Shown: positions 16,689-29,326, counted from the first letter of the stretch. The stretch: DNA of 64,000 bases from CAWKDG01 sp963848355 (GCA_963848355.1 CAWKDG010000012.1:1178001-1242000), one strand, 5' to 3'. Program-made: numbers and translations. Notes: generated by a model not told the origin, from the sequence alone.

Positions 16689-19600
16689 GTGGGTAGACGC
16701 TCCCGGGGGGACCACGGGAAGGAGCGCACGACACGCCGGACGCTGAATGCCGGGATGACGGCGGTGATTTTGTTGCTGAGCGTGACCACCGCAGTTGTCA
16801 TCGACCCTGTCGCCGCCTCAGCGCACAACAACGTTGTGACCGGCGTCGCCAGCTGCTCCCCCGTCGGCGCAAACCACGACATCACCTGGACGATCGCCAA
16901 CGACTACAACCTCAGTGAGACGGCTTCGATCGTCTCGGCCACCGGTGGGGTCGGCACCGTATCCGGCTCACCGGTCAACATCGCGGCGAGCCCGGGCGAG
17001 CCCTACAAGACGGGCACCATGCAGCAGGTCCTGCCGGGATCGATGACGGGCTCGACCACGATCACCGTGAAGGGTGTCTGGTCCGACAACTTCAGCACGA
17101 CGGACTCCGGGACGGTGTCGTTTCCCACGGCGTGCGTTCCGCCTCCCGCAACCGTCACCACCGCTCCCACGAAAACGTCCATCGTGCTGGGGAACTCCGA
17201 CACCGACGGCGTGTCCGTGACCGGGGTGTCCGGCGTCACCCCCACGGGCACCGTCACCTTCTACGTATGCGGACCCTTCTCCACCGCCACCGCCTGCACC
17301 ACGGCCGGCACCAACCTCGGTGCGGTCACCGTGTCGGGCTCGGGGGGAACGGCCACGGCCACCAGCCCCGCCTACTCCCCGACCGCTACGGGCACCTACT
17401 GCTTCCTGGGCGTCTACTCCGGCGACGGGAACTACTCGGGAGCCTCGGACGGGTCGACCACCCGTGAGTGCTTCACCGTCACGAAGGCCACTCCCGGGGT
17501 CACCACCTCTCCGACGAAGTCGTCCATCGTGCTGGGGAACTCTGACACCGACGGCGTGTCCGTGACCGGGGTGTCCGGCGTCACCCCCACGGGCACCGTC
17601 ACCTTCTACGTATGCGGACCCTTCTCCACCGCCACCGCCTGCACCACGGCCGGCACCAACCTCGGTGCGGTCACCGTGTCGGGCTCGGGGGGAACGGCCA
17701 CGGCCACCAGCCCCGCCTACTCCCCGACCGCTACGGGCACCTACTGCTTCCTGGGCGTCTACTCCGGCGACGGGAACTACTCGGGAGCCTCGGACGGGTC
17801 GACCACCCGTGAGTGCTTCACAGTCACGATGGCCACTCCCGGGGTCACCACCTCTCCGACGAAGTCGTCCGTTGTACTGGGGAACTCTGACACCGACGGC
17901 GTGACCGTGACCGGGGTGTCCGGCGTCACGCCCACGGGCACGGTCACCTTCTACGTCTGCCCCGGCAACACCAACCCCTGCACCTCGAGCAGCACCGGTG
18001 TCGTGGACCTGGGCACCGCCACCCTGTCGGGCTCGGGGGGCACGGCCACCACCACCAGCCCCGCCTACACGCCGACGGCCACCGGCACCTACTGCTTCTT
18101 GGGCGTCTACTCCGGTGACGGCAACTACCAGGGCGGTTCCGACGGGTCCACGTCCAGTGAATGCTTCACCGTGACACCGCGCTCAGCCGGGGCTGAGCAC
18201 GGCGCCGACCAGCGGCACCATCGTGTTCGGGAACACCGACTCCGACGGAGCCACCGTGACCGGGGTGGACGGGATCACCCCCACAGGCACGGTCAACTTC
18301 TACGTGTGCGGACCCTTCACCACGGTCACCGCTGTGCACGACCGCCGGCACCGACCTGGGCACGTTGACCCTGTCGGGCTCGGGGGGCACGGCCACCACC
18401 ACCAGCCCCGCCTACACGCCGACGGCCACCGGCACCTACTGCTTCTTGGGCGTCTACTCCGGTGACGGCAACTACCAGGGCGGTTCCGACGGGTCGACGT
18501 CCAGTGAATGCTTCACCGTGACACCGCGCCAGCCGGGGCTGAGCACGGCGCCGACCAGCGGCACCATCGTGTTGGGCAACTCCGACTCCGACGGAGCCAC
18601 CGTGACCGGGGTGGACGGGATCACCCCCACAGGCACGGTCACCTTCTACGTGTGCGGACCCTTCACACGGTCAACGCCTGTGCACGACCGCCGGCGCGGA
18701 CCTGGGCACGGTGACCCTGTCGGGCTCGGGGGGCACGGCCACCACCACCAGCCCCGCCTACACGCCGACGGCCACCGGCACCTACTGCTTCTTGGGCGTC
18801 TACTCCGGTGACGGCAACTACCAGGGCGTTTCCGACGGGTCCACGTCCAGTGAATGCTTCACCGTGACACCGCGCCAGCCGGGGCTGAGCACGGCGCCGA
18901 CCAGCGGCACCATCGTGTTGGGCAACTCCGACTCCGACGGAGCCACCGTGACCGGGGTGGACGGGATCACCCCCACAGGCACGGTCACCTTCTACGTGTG
19001 CGGACCCTTCACCACGGTCACCGCTGTGCACGACCGCCGGCACGGACCTGGGCACGGTGACCCTGTCGGGCTCGGGGGGCACGGCCACCACCACCAGCCC
19101 CGCCTACACGCCGACGGCCACCGGCACCTACTGCTTCTTGGGCGTCTACTCCGGTGACGGCAACTACCAGGGCGGTTCCGACGGGTCCACGTCCAGTGAA
19201 TGCTTCACCGTGACACCGCGCCAGCCGGGGCTGAGCACGGCGCCGACCAGCGGCACCATCGTGTTCGGCAACTCCGACTCCGACGGAGCCACCGTGACCG
19301 GGGTGGACGGGATCACCCCCACAGGCACGGTCACCTTCTACGTGTGCGGAACCCTTCACCACGGTCACCGCGTGCACGACCGCCGGCACCGACCTGGGCA
19401 CGTTGACCCTGTCGGGCTCGGGGGGCACGGCCACGACCACCAGCCCCGCCTACACGCCGACGGCCACCGGCACCTACTGCTTCTTGGGCGTCTACTCCGG
19501 TGACGGCAACTACCAGGGCGTTTCCGACGGGTCCACGTCCAGTGAATGCTTCACCGTGACACCGCGCCAGCCGGGGCTGAGCACGGCGCCGACCAGCGGC

Positions 19601-22600
19601 ACCATCGTGTTGGGCAACTCCGACTCCGACGGGGCCACCGTGACCGGGGTGGACGGGATCACCCCCACAGGCACGGTCACCTTCTACGTGTGCGGACCCT
19701 TCACCACGGTCACCCCTGTGCACGACCGCACCGGCACGTGACCTGGGCACGGTGACCCTGTCGGGCTCGGGGGGCACGGCCACGACCACCAGCCCCGCCT
19801 ACACGCCGACGGCCACCGGCACCTACTGCTTCTTGGGCGTCTACTCCGGTGACGGCAACTACCAGGGCGGTTCCGACGGGTCCACGTCCAGTGAATGCTT
19901 CACCGTGACGATGGCCACCCCCGGGGTCACCACGACACCTACGAAGCCGTCCGTGGCGCTGGGTGGCACCGATCGGACGGGGTGACCGTTACCGGGGTGG
20001 ACGGGATCACCCCCACCGGCACCGTCACCTTCTACGTGTGCGGGCCCTTCACGACCGCCACCGCCTGCACCACGGGCGGCGACGATCTGGGACTGTCACC
20101 CTCTCGGGGTCGGCGGGCACGGCCACGGCCACCAGTCCCGTCTACACGCCGTTGGCCGCCGGTACGTATTGCTTCCTGGGCGTTTACTCGGGCGACGGGA
20201 ACTACTTCGGCGGATCGGACGGATCGACGACCCGTGAGTGCTTCACCGTCATGAGGGTCACTCCGGCGGTCACCAGCTCGCCGACTACCGGCACAGTCGT
20301 GCTCGGTAACTCGGACACCGACGGTGTCACCGTGACCGGGGTGGACGGGATCACCCCCACGGGCACGGTCACCTTCTACGTGTGCGGACCCTTCACCACC
20401 GCCACCACCTGCACGACGGCGGGCACCGATCTCGGCACGGTGACCCTGTCGGGCTCGGGGAGCACCGCCACCGCCACCGCCACCAGTCCCGTCTACACGC
20501 CGACGGCCACCGGCACGTACTGCTTCTTAGGCGTCTACTCCGGCGACGGGAACTACCTCGGCGGCTCGGACGGATCGACGACCCGTGAATGCTTCACCGT
20601 CATGAAGGTCACTCCCGGCGGTCACCACCTCGCCGGCACCAGGCTCCATGTTCTCGGTAACTACGAACACCGACGGTGTCACCGTGACCGGGGTGGACGG
20701 GATCACCCCCACAGGCACGGTCACCTTCTACGTGTGCGGACCCTTCACCACCGCCACCGCGTGCACGACCGCCGGCACCGACCTGGGCACCGCCACCCTG
20801 TCGGGCTCGGGGGGCACGGCCACCGCCACCAGCCCAGCCTTCACGCCGTTGGGCACCGGCACATACTGCTTCTTGGGCGTCTACTCCGGCGACGGGAACT
20901 ACCTCGGCGGCTCGGACGGATCGACGACCCGTGAGTGTTTCACCGTCGGCGGCCCGCCGGTCCCGGTGACCACCTCGCCGGCCAACAGCACCATCGTGCT
21001 CGGTAGCTCGAATGCCGACAACGCCACGGTGACCGGGGTGGTGGGTGTCACGCCCACGGGAACGGTCACCTTCTATGTGTGTCCTGGTAACGCCAACCCC
21101 TGCACAGCTGGGGCTGCCGGGGCGGTGGACCTGGGCACGGTCGCCCTGTCGGGCTCGGGGGGCACGGCCACCGCAACCAGTCCCGCCTACACACCGCCCG
21201 CCGCCGGCACCTACTGCTTCCTGGGCATCTACTCGGGCGATGGTAACTACCTGGGCGGCTCGGACGGGTCCACGACCGATGAATGCTTCACCGTCACAAT
21301 GAAACCGCCTACCGTCACCACGGCGCCCGCCAACACCACCATCGTGTTGGGTACCACCGACTCCGACAAAGCCACGGTGACCGGGGTGGACGGGATCACC
21401 CCCACCGGCAACGTCCACTTCTATGTGTGCCCGGGCAACACCAACCCCTGCACCTCGAGCACCACCGGAGTGGTGGACCTGGGCATGGTGGCCCTGTCCG
21501 GCTCGGGTGGGACGGCCACCGCCACGAGCCCGGCCTTCAAGCCGTCGGCCACCGGTGCGTACTGCTTCCTGGGCGTCTACTCGGGTGACGGGAACTACGG
21601 CGGTGGCTCGGACGGGGCGACCCTCCGGGAGTGCTTCACGGTCACCCCCGCCCCTTCCAGCATCACGACCTCGCCGACCAACGGGACGATCGCGCTGGGC
21701 GCCTCTGACGCCGACGGTGCCACGGTGACGGGGGTGTCGTCGGTGGGCGTCGCCCCCACCGGCACCGTCACCTTCTACGTGTGCGGTCCGTTCAAGAGCG
21801 CCACGGCCTGCACGACGGCGGGGACCAAGCTGGGCACCGTCACCCTGTCGGTCTCCGGCCCGACGGCGACCGCCACCAGTCCCGCCTACACGCCAACAGG
21901 CGCAGGCACCTACTGCTTCTTGGGCGTCTACTCCGGTGACGGCAACTACCTCGGATCCTCGGACGGGTCGACCACCCGCGAGTGCTTCACCGTCACGATG
22001 GATCCGTCGTCGGTCGTCACCGCGCCGACGTTGGCGAGCATCGTCCTCGGCCAGACCGACAGCGACACCGTGACGGTGACGGGCAGTCCGGCCGCCGGCT
22101 CACCGACGGGGACCGTCACCTTCTACGTGTGCGGACCGACAACGACCTTCACGCCCTGCACATCGACGAAGAAGAAGATAAAGAAAGCGGTCAGTCTCGT
22201 CCCTGGGCCCAACGACACCGCGACGGCGACGTCGAAGGCGTTCACACCGACTGCGGTCGGGGATTGGTGCTTCGCCGGGTACTACTCCGGCAGCGCCAAC
22301 TATCTCCCTGGGTCGGACACCTCCGTCGGGGAATGCATCACCGTCAAGCCCCAGTGCGGCATATCGGTGAGCGTTAGTCCCAACCCGCTGGTCGAGACGG
22401 GCGCGTCTGAGGTTCATGCCGTCGTCCAGGTCGAGGCCTGTGCGAAGTTCGCCGGCGACAAGGTCAACATCGACTCGACGCAGCTCAAGAACACGTGTCA
22501 GACGCTCGCCTTCGGAAGCCTCCAGCCGGGGGCGCCACCCGGTTATCCGATCGAGGTGATCCTCGACAACGACGGGAATGCCACGGTGAGTCTCACCGGC

Positions 22601-23068
22601 ATCGACTGTGCACCGGGCCAGAGCGTGATCGAGGCCGATCTCGTCGCCGCTCCGTACCTCACGGCGACGACCACCCTCGACGCCCTGCCCCCGAACGTCA
22701 CCAAGGCCGGAGTGGTGGGCTACCCGGCCGACGAGGTGGAGACCGGTGACAGCACCGCCAGCGGGATCTCCGACGTCTACGCCGTCTTCTACGTCGAGAC
22801 CGACCCCGTCTACGCCGGTAGCACGGTGGACATCAGCGCCAGCCAGCTCGTCAGCAGTTGTCTCGGGGGGGTGACATGGACCTCGAACACGGGAACGTCA
22901 ACCGGCGCCACGGCGACGGCCACCCTCGACAATGACGCCAACGCCTTATTTGCATTCACAGGTGCCCAGTGCGCGGCGAACTCGTCGACTGTGATCGCCG
23001 ATGTCGTGGCCGGCGCGCACACGACCTACTCCACCACGTACACGGTCCTTCCACCGACGGTCACGTAG
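16689..23068 (+). CDS. giant secreted Ig-like repeat protein with shared C-terminal double module (multiple frameshifts)
   Basis: Probably one gene of about 2,120 codons. It has an N-terminal signal segment (MTAVILLLSVTTAVVIDPVAASA), a unique domain of about 100 residues, then 15 Ig-like units of about 115 residues (17143-22345), then a C-terminal region of about 240 residues from 22348. Each unit has four conserved Cys, in FYVCGPF, ACTTAG, YCFLGVYSGDGNY and ECFTV. The C-terminal region is shared with five other proteins in the window. The frame is broken near 18180 and in nearly every unit to about 20660, always within recognisable repeat sequence. Consensus errors in near-identical repeats are likeliest. 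Start GTG 16689 has GAGGTGG upstream. Likely an extracellular adhesin or matrix fibre. Confidence 0.75.
17143..22345 (+). repeat. 15 tandem Ig-like coding repeats (~345-350 bp each)
   Basis: Units begin near 17143, 17491, 17836, 18184, 18530, 18876, 19222, 19568, 19914, 20260, 20612, 20955, 21300, 21650 and 22000. Units 4-8 are nearly identical at DNA level and spaced 346, 346, 346 and 349 bp, against 345 or 348 expected for intact codons. Units 3, 12 and 13 use a variant Cys loop (CPGNxNPCT). Unit 15 is the most diverged and carries a Lys-rich insert (TKKKIKKAV). The pattern suggests recent expansion of the central units. Confidence 0.85.
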
Positions 23069-23089
23069 ACGTGTCCGAGGTGCCCACCC

Positions 23090-24703
23090 TCAGGGCCTCG
23101 TCACGTGCACGACGAGTGTCTGCTCCGTGGTGCCCATGCTGTTGGTGGCGGTGACGACAACGGCGTAGGTGCCTTTCGTCCCTTTCCTGGCCGTTCCTGA
23201 AAGCATCCCCGTCGCCGCATCGAAGCGCATCCCGCGGGGAAGCGCCCCCGACTCTGAGAAGGTCGGGGCGGGCGAACCGGTGGCGGTCACACTGAAGGCG
23301 AGGGCCTGACGAACCTCGGCCGTGACCGAGGAGCTGCTCGTGATCGTCGGTGCCTGGCCGGGAGCCGAGGGCGTGGCTATCACCTCGTTCGAGCGCAGCC
23401 CCTGACCGACACCGTTGATGGCGCTCACCTCGTAGTAGTAAGTGGTGCCGTTCGTTACCGCGTCGTCGCTGTCGGTGTCGGCGGTGACGGGGCCGAGAAG
23501 TGTCTCCCCTCCGGGGGACGTGCCTCGGTACAGGTCGTAGACCGAGATCGGGGACCCCCCGTCGGTCGGCGTACTCCAGTCGAGCGTCACCGAGTCGTTG
23601 CCGGCCGTGGCCGCCAGTGTCGGCGTACCAGGGACCGTGGGCGTGACGACGGTGAGGAGCAACGGGGTCGACGATGCGCTCGTGTTGGCGGCGACGTCAG
23701 TGGCTGTCACCGTCACCGAGTGGGGCCCGGCCGCCAGGACGGGCAGCGCGTCGCTCCAATTGCCCGAGCCGTCGGAGTTCGTGGTCCCGACCTCGGTGCC
23801 GTCGACGAAGACGGTGATCGTGTCCTGGGTCGGCGCACCGGCACCGTCGACCGTGGGATCGGACACCGTGGCCGTGCCGCCCGAACCCGACGCCGGGTCC
23901 AGCGTCGGCGCTGGAGGGGCCGCCGGTGGGGTCGTGATGATGGTGACGGCCAGGCCTGGTGAAGCGGCACTCTGCACGCCCGCTTCGCTGACGGTGGCGG
24001 CACTGAGCACGTTGACTCCGGCGGCGAGTGGATTGGTCATGACCGTCCAGTGGCCCGACGAGCTGGCCATCGCCCCCCCCACCAGCCGGCCGTTCTCGAG
24101 GATGCGGATGGGCACGCTCGGGACGCTGGTCCCGTCCAGGCGCAGACTCGTGTCGTTGGTGATGTCGTCACCCTGGACGCCGGAGTCGGTGACCGGATCG
24201 AGCACCGGCTCCGAGGGCGTCGCCAGGGGCTGCGTGTCCACGGTGAAGTTGAAGGGGCTGATGACGTCGGACGGATGGGGTGCCAGTTCCTGGCCCGTCA
24301 GCTGATGGGAACCTTCGGTCAACGGCGTGGTGTCGTCGATGCAGACGTTGCCGTTGGCGTTGGCCTTGAAGGTCCCGATGACGGTGCCGTCGATGGAGAC
24401 CTGATACGACGACAGCGGGCCGTCCCCCGTGAGCAGGAACGAGGGGGTGTCGATGGAACTGGCGGTGGCATCCGAGCCCAGCTGGAGGTTCTGCACACAC
24501 GTGCCGTTGTCCAGCTCGACGGCGTTGAGGGTGAAGGCGGCGGCGGATCCGGCGGGAGCCAGTGCGGTCCCCAGCACCAGCAGGACCGACCCGACCAGAC
24601 ACGCCGTCCGCTTCGAGCATCCCCCGGTGGTGCGACGGAGCGACCCCGGGCGGTCGGAACCGCCGGGGGAGGGGGCAGGGGGAAAGGCGGCACGGCTCGT
24701 CAT
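23090..24703 (-). CDS. secreted protein with Ig-like and fibronectin type III domains
   Basis: About 537 residues. A long charged start precedes a hydrophobic signal (ACLVGSVLLVLGTALAPAGS), with cleavage near GSAAA-FT. Next is a unique segment with two Cys, then two bacterial Ig-like domains (PSEPVLDPVTDSG..., PPAPTLDPASGSG...), an FN3 domain (GTPTLAATAGNDSVTLDWS through YYYEVSAINGVGQG) and a C-terminal putative-Ig (He_PIG) domain (LPRGMRFDAATGMLSGTA). It lacks the double module of its neighbours. Start is uncertain: ATG 24703, ATG 24724 and GTG 24799 are in frame and none has a clear ribosome-binding site. It is divergent from giant gene 2 and may share the site at 24834-24859. Confidence 0.8.
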   Translation of the reverse strand: MTSRAAFPPAPSPGGSDRPGSLRRTTGGCSKRTACLVGSVLLVLGTALAPAGSAAAFTLNAVELDNGTCVQNLQLGSDATASSIDTPSFLLTGDGPLSSYQVSIDGTVIGTFKANANGNVCIDDTTPLTEGSHQLTGQELAPHPSDVISPFNFTVDTQPLATPSEPVLDPVTDSGVQGDDITNDTSLRLDGTSVPSVPIRILENGRLVGGAMASSSGHWTVMTNPLAAGVNVLSAATVSEAGVQSAASPGLAVTIITTPPAAPPAPTLDPASGSGGTATVSDPTVDGAGAPTQDTITVFVDGTEVGTTNSDGSGNWSDALPVLAAGPHSVTVTATDVAANTSASSTPLLLTVVTPTVPGTPTLAATAGNDSVTLDWSTPTDGGSPISVYDLYRGTSPGGETLLGPVTADTDSDDAVTNGTTYYYEVSAINGVGQGLRSNEVIATPSAPGQAPTITSSSSVTAEVRQALAFSVTATGSPAPTFSESGALPRGMRFDAATGMLSGTARKGTKGTYAVVVTATNSMGTTEQTLVVHVTRP

Positions 24704-24833
24704 CGTCAATAGACGTCTCGGCATGCCGGGGGAGACTTCTTGAGCCGGCCGGCCCGGCCGGGAGCCATCGGCGGGGCACCGGGAGCACAGGTCACCCACC
24801 CCTTACGCCGTACGGCCCCTCCGACGTGCGGCG

Positions 24834-24859
24834 TTGTCAAAATTGACAGTTGTGACGAC
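24834..24859. promoter_or_regulatory. operator-like site, giant gene 2 / Ig-FN3 gene
   Basis: TTGTCA-AAA-TTGACA-GTTG-TGACGA: a palindrome TGTCAA/TTGACA beside a further TGACGA half-site. The TGACGA half and the 4-base spacer match the other sites of the island; the middle half-site is degenerate. It lies 112 bases before the start of giant gene 2 and between divergent genes. Confidence 0.45.
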
Positions 24860-24970
24860 CGGATTGTGGGAGTAGCACTTATGGCGTTGTGATGTCGTTG
24901 TGAAATGGTGCGTGCGGAGTCGCAGTGGCGGGCCTGGACCATCCGTTTCACCACACGAGAGGCCCGCAGA

Positions 24971-27900
24971 GTGAAGCCAAGATCCCGTCGCTTCCGACGA
25001 GTCGCCATGCTCGTCTCGGCGGCGGCTCTGGCCGTGCCCGCCGTGGTCATCGGGGGTTCGGCTGCGGTGGCCGTGCCCCGCCACACCGTGACCCCCGGCA
25101 AGAGCTGTGGGCCCGGTAACCCCCCGGCCACCACCACCTACGTCGGACAGCCCTATGTCTGCTCCTACTCCATCCAGGACACCGACGGGTTCCACGACGG
25201 GATGACCGTCAGCGACATCGACGACGTGGTGGAGTCGGCGGGCGGGGCGGTCGACTCCGGGAACATTCTCGGCTCTCTCCAGCTGATCTTCGACCCGGGC
25301 GTCGCCAATCCGAGTGCCATGGCGTCGTGCACCGGCGGGAGCGGTCTGGGCACGACGGCGAGCCCCTACGTGGGTGCGACCCTGTGCACGATTCCGTGGG
25401 ACGCGGGGATCGAGACGGAGAACTACAGCTTCTACACGGTGGCCCCGGACGACTACAACCTCCCAAGTCACGAGCTGACGGACACCGTCACCTTCACGTG
25501 GGACTCGCTGTGCAGCGCTCCGGGCGGGAGCGGCATCAGCTGTCCCCCCCCCAACCAGAGCGCCACCATCGGCGGCAGCACGACCGTGCAGCAGCTGCCC
25601 TCGGACACCGCGACCCAGGTTCTCAACAGCAGCGGCACGGCGGTGACGACGGTGGCGGTGGGTACGACCGTGCACGACTCGGTCACCGTGTCCCCCGACC
25701 CGAGCGCCCCCACCGGAAGCCCGACACCCACCGGGAGCGTGACGATCGACTGGTTCTCGAACAACGCGTGCTCGGGTTCACCCACGTCGGCGAGCAGCCC
25801 CCTGACCCTCAACGGCAGCGGCCAGGTGGACGCCACCGGCTTCAGCTTCACGCCGAGTACGGCCGGGAAGTACGCCTTCCAGGCCACCTACAACGGAGAT
25901 CCGAGCAACCCGGCCTACGTGGGATCGACAGGGCCGTGCGAGCCGCTCACCGTGGTCGACGCCGACATCACCATCGCGCCACCCACCGCCACCAACCCGG
26001 TCGGGGCCACGCACACCCTCACCGTCACGGTGGACGAGAACCCGGGTACCGGCTCCGTCGCCGCTCCCGACGGGACGAAGCCCTCGTTGTCGTTGTCCAA
26101 CACGGGCGGGGCCACGGCGACGATCACCGGTGGCACCTGCGCGACGACCGGCACCGTCAGCGGCTCGTGCACCTTCACCATCAGCTCCCCCACCACCGGT
26201 TCACCCAGGCGACGGCATCGGTGACGGTCACCGTGGGAGGAGTCACCCTGAGCCCGGACCACGGACGGTCCCGACTCGAGCGGGGACAGCCCACCGGCCG
26301 ACAAGACCTGGGTCCAGGCCAACAGCTCCGTCGTCACCACCATCCAACAGGGGGGCCAGACCGTCACCTCCGTCTCGGCCGGCTCGTCGGTCACCGACCA
26401 GGCCACCGTGTCCGGCGTGGCGGGGGGGGCCGCCCCCACGGGCACTGTGACGTTCACCTTCTTCACCAACGGCACCTGCAACGGCACCGGCATGACCGCG
26501 GGGACCACCTCCCTCACCGGCGGGGTCGCCACTTCCGACTCGGAGGGACCGCTCGCCGGTGGGAGCGACTCGTTCCAGGCCACCTACAACGGCGATGCCA
26601 ACTACCTCACGTCGACGGGGAAGTGTGAGCCGTTGACGGTCGTCACGCCCGTCCTCACCATCACCAAGACGGCCGACGCCACCCCCGTGTCGGCCGGGAC
26701 CAGCATCGGCTTCAGCATCACGGTGGGCAACTCCTCCACGACGGCCACCGCCACCTCGGTCACGCTGAACGACCCGCTGCCGGCCGGCACCGGCATCGAC
26801 TGGTCGATCAGCCCCGCCTACTCCGGGCCCGGCACGTGCTCGATCACGGGAGCGGTGGGTTCGCAGGTCCTCGGGTGCAGCTTCGGCGACATGGCCCCGG
26901 GGGCGTCGGCCTCGGTCCACATCTCGAGCGCCACCACAGGCGGGTCGGCCGGCACCTACGAGAACACAGCCACGGCGTCGGCCACCAACGCGTCGAGCGT
27001 CATGGCGTCGGCCACCATCGTGGTCCGGGCCCCGGGGCTCTCCATCAAGAAGACGGCCGACGCCACCCCCGTCTCGGTCGGCACCGCCATCGGCTTCACC
27101 GTCACCGTCGACCAATTCGTCGGCCGCCGGCACGGGTACGGCCACATCGGTCACCTTGAACGACCCGCTGCCGGCCGGCACCGGCATCGACTGGTCCATC
27201 ATCGCCCGCCTACGCGGGTCCGGGCACGTGCTCGATCACCGGTGCGGTCGGGATCGCAGGTCCTCGGGTGCAGCTTCGGCAACATGGCCCCGGGAGCCTC
27301 GGCCTCGGTCCACATCTCGAGCGCCACCACGGCCGGGTCGGCCGGGACCTACCTGAACACGGCGACCGCCAGTGCCACGAACGCCCCGAGCGTCATGGCG
27401 TCGGCCACCATCGTGGTCGAGGCCCCGGACCTGTCCATCACGAAGACGGCGGACGCCACCCCGGTCTCGGTCGGCACCACCATCGGCTTCACCGTCACGG
27501 TGGCCAACTCGCCAACCGCCGGCACGGGCACGGCCACATCGGTCACCTTGAACGATCCGCTCCCGGCCGGCACTGGCATCGACTGGTCCATCTCGCCCGC
27601 CTACGCCGGTCCGGGCACGTGCTCGATCACGGGAGCGGTGGGATCGCAGGTCCTCGGGTGCAGCTTCGGCAACATGGCCCCGGGGGCGTCGGCTTCGGTC
27701 CATATCTCGAGCGGAACCACCCTGGCGTCGGCCGGCACCTACAAGAACACGGCCACGGCCAGTGCCACGAACGCCCCGAGCGTCATGGCGTCGGCCACCA
27801 TCGTGGTCGAGGCCCCGGGGCTGTCCATCACGAAGACGGCCGATGCCACCCCCGTCTCGGTCGGCACCACCATCGGCTTCACCGTCACGGTGGCCAATTC

Positions 27901-29284
27901 GTCGATCGCCGGGACGGCCACGGCCACCGGCGTCACCCTGAACGACCCGCTGCCGGCCGGTCCCGGCATCGACTGGTCCATCTCGCCCGCCTACTCGGGT
28001 CCGGGCACGTGCTCGATCACCGGAGCGGTGGGATCGCAGGTCCTCGGGTGCAGCTTCGGCAACATGGCCCCGGGGGCGTCGGCTTCGGTCCATATCTCGA
28101 GCGCCACCACCGTCGCCTCGGCCGGCACCTACAAGAACACGGCCACGGCATCGGCCACCAACGCCCCGAGCATCATGGCGTCGGCCACCATCGTCGTGAC
28201 GGCGATTCCCTCGACGTCGCTCACGGAGACGGCCAGCGCCAAGGTCATCGCCAACGGAACGGCGGTGACATTCACGTACCTGGAGAAGAACACGGGGAGC
28301 ATCGGCATCTCCGGGGTGACGGTCACGGGATCGCTCTGCGGGCCGGCCACCTTCGTGAGCAGCTCCGACCCGAGCACGACGATCCTGGACCCCGGCGCCA
28401 CCTGGACGTTCACGTGCACGATCACGCTCACCAACTCGACGAGCAAGATCAAGAAGTTCGTCGACAACGCCACCGCCACGGGCACGAGCGTCGTGTCCGG
28501 GGACCCGGCGCCCACCGAGAAGGCCAAGGCCACGGTGAAGGTGAAGCCGGGACCGCCGCCCTGCGGTATCGCCGTGACGATCAGCCCCAACCCACTGGTC
28601 GAGACCGGCGATTCTGATGTCCAGGCCGTCGTCCAGGTCGAAGCGTGTCCGTCGTTCGCCGGCGACGTGGTCGACATCGACTCGTCACAACTCGTCGACT
28701 CCTGTGCGACGGTCTCCTTCGGCACCCTGCAGCCCGGGGTCCACTCTCCGACCAACTCCATCCAGGTCGTCCTCGACGACGACGGCAACGTCACGGTCAG
28801 CCTCACCGGGACCGACTGCGCCCCGGGACCGAGCCTGGTCGCGGCCGACCTCGTGGAGGCTCCGTATCTCACCGCCACCACGACGCTGAGCGTTCTGCCC
28901 CCGAACATGACAGCGCCCGGAGTGGTGGGCTATCCCGCCAATGAGGTCGAGACGGGCGACACCACGGCCAGCGGCTTCTCCGACGTGTACACCGTGTTCT
29001 ACTTGGAGACCGATCCCGTCTACGCCGAAACGACGGTGCAGATCAGTTCGGCCGAGCTCGCCAGCCGTTGTGCCGGGGGCGTGACGTGGACGTCGAACCA
29101 GGGAACATCGACGGGCGCCACGGCGACGGCCACCCTCGACAACGACGGCAACGCCGTCTTCGCCTTCGCCGGCGCCTCGTGCGCCTCGGGTACGTCCACC
29201 GTGATCGGTGAGGTGGTGGGGGGGGCGCACACCACCTACAACTCGACCTACACGATCGATCCGCCGACCATCACCCCGTCGTAG
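24971..29284 (+). CDS. giant secreted DUF11/Ig-like repeat protein with shared C-terminal double module (frameshifts)
   Basis: About 1,437 codons. It has a signal peptide (RRVAMLVSAAALAVPAVVIG), a unique Cys-containing domain of about 180 residues, two Ig-like domains (each ending in QATYNGDxxN and CEPLTVV), four DUF11-type repeats (TKTADATPVS... to SASATIVV), one more surface-repeat domain (TETASAKVIANGTAV) and the approximately 240-residue C-terminal region (from 28560) also found in giant gene 1 and the four small paralogues. The frame changes near 26205 and 26260 and again between 27110 and 27250; domain sequence continues each time. The GTG at 24971 has GAGAGG eight bases upstream and gives a clean signal peptide. 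No LPxTG anchor is present. Confidence 0.78.
26654..28200 (+). repeat. four tandem DUF11-like coding repeats (~390 bp)
   Basis: Repeats start near 26654, 27036, 27427 and 27817. Each runs from TKTADATPVSVGT through VTLNDPLPAGTGIDWSISPA, GTCSITGAVGSQVLGCSFG and MAPGASASVHISS to ASATIVV. Spacing is about 390 bp and DNA identity is very high. The second copy carries compensating indels. Confidence 0.85.
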
Positions 29285-29326
29285 CCGGGCCACTGCGTCG
29301 TCACCGGCTCCGGGTCGCCGGTGTCG

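Noticed and set aside
18180..20660. Programmed frameshifting or phase variation in the giant repeat gene
   Set aside because: The indels differ from unit to unit and have no slippery heptamer or simple-repeat tract; similar indels hit unrelated housekeeping-type genes elsewhere in the window.
17143..22345. Regular direct repeats considered as a CRISPR-like or satellite array
   Set aside because: Units are about 345-350 bp, encode a consistent Ig-like protein sequence with conserved cysteines, and have no spacer structure.
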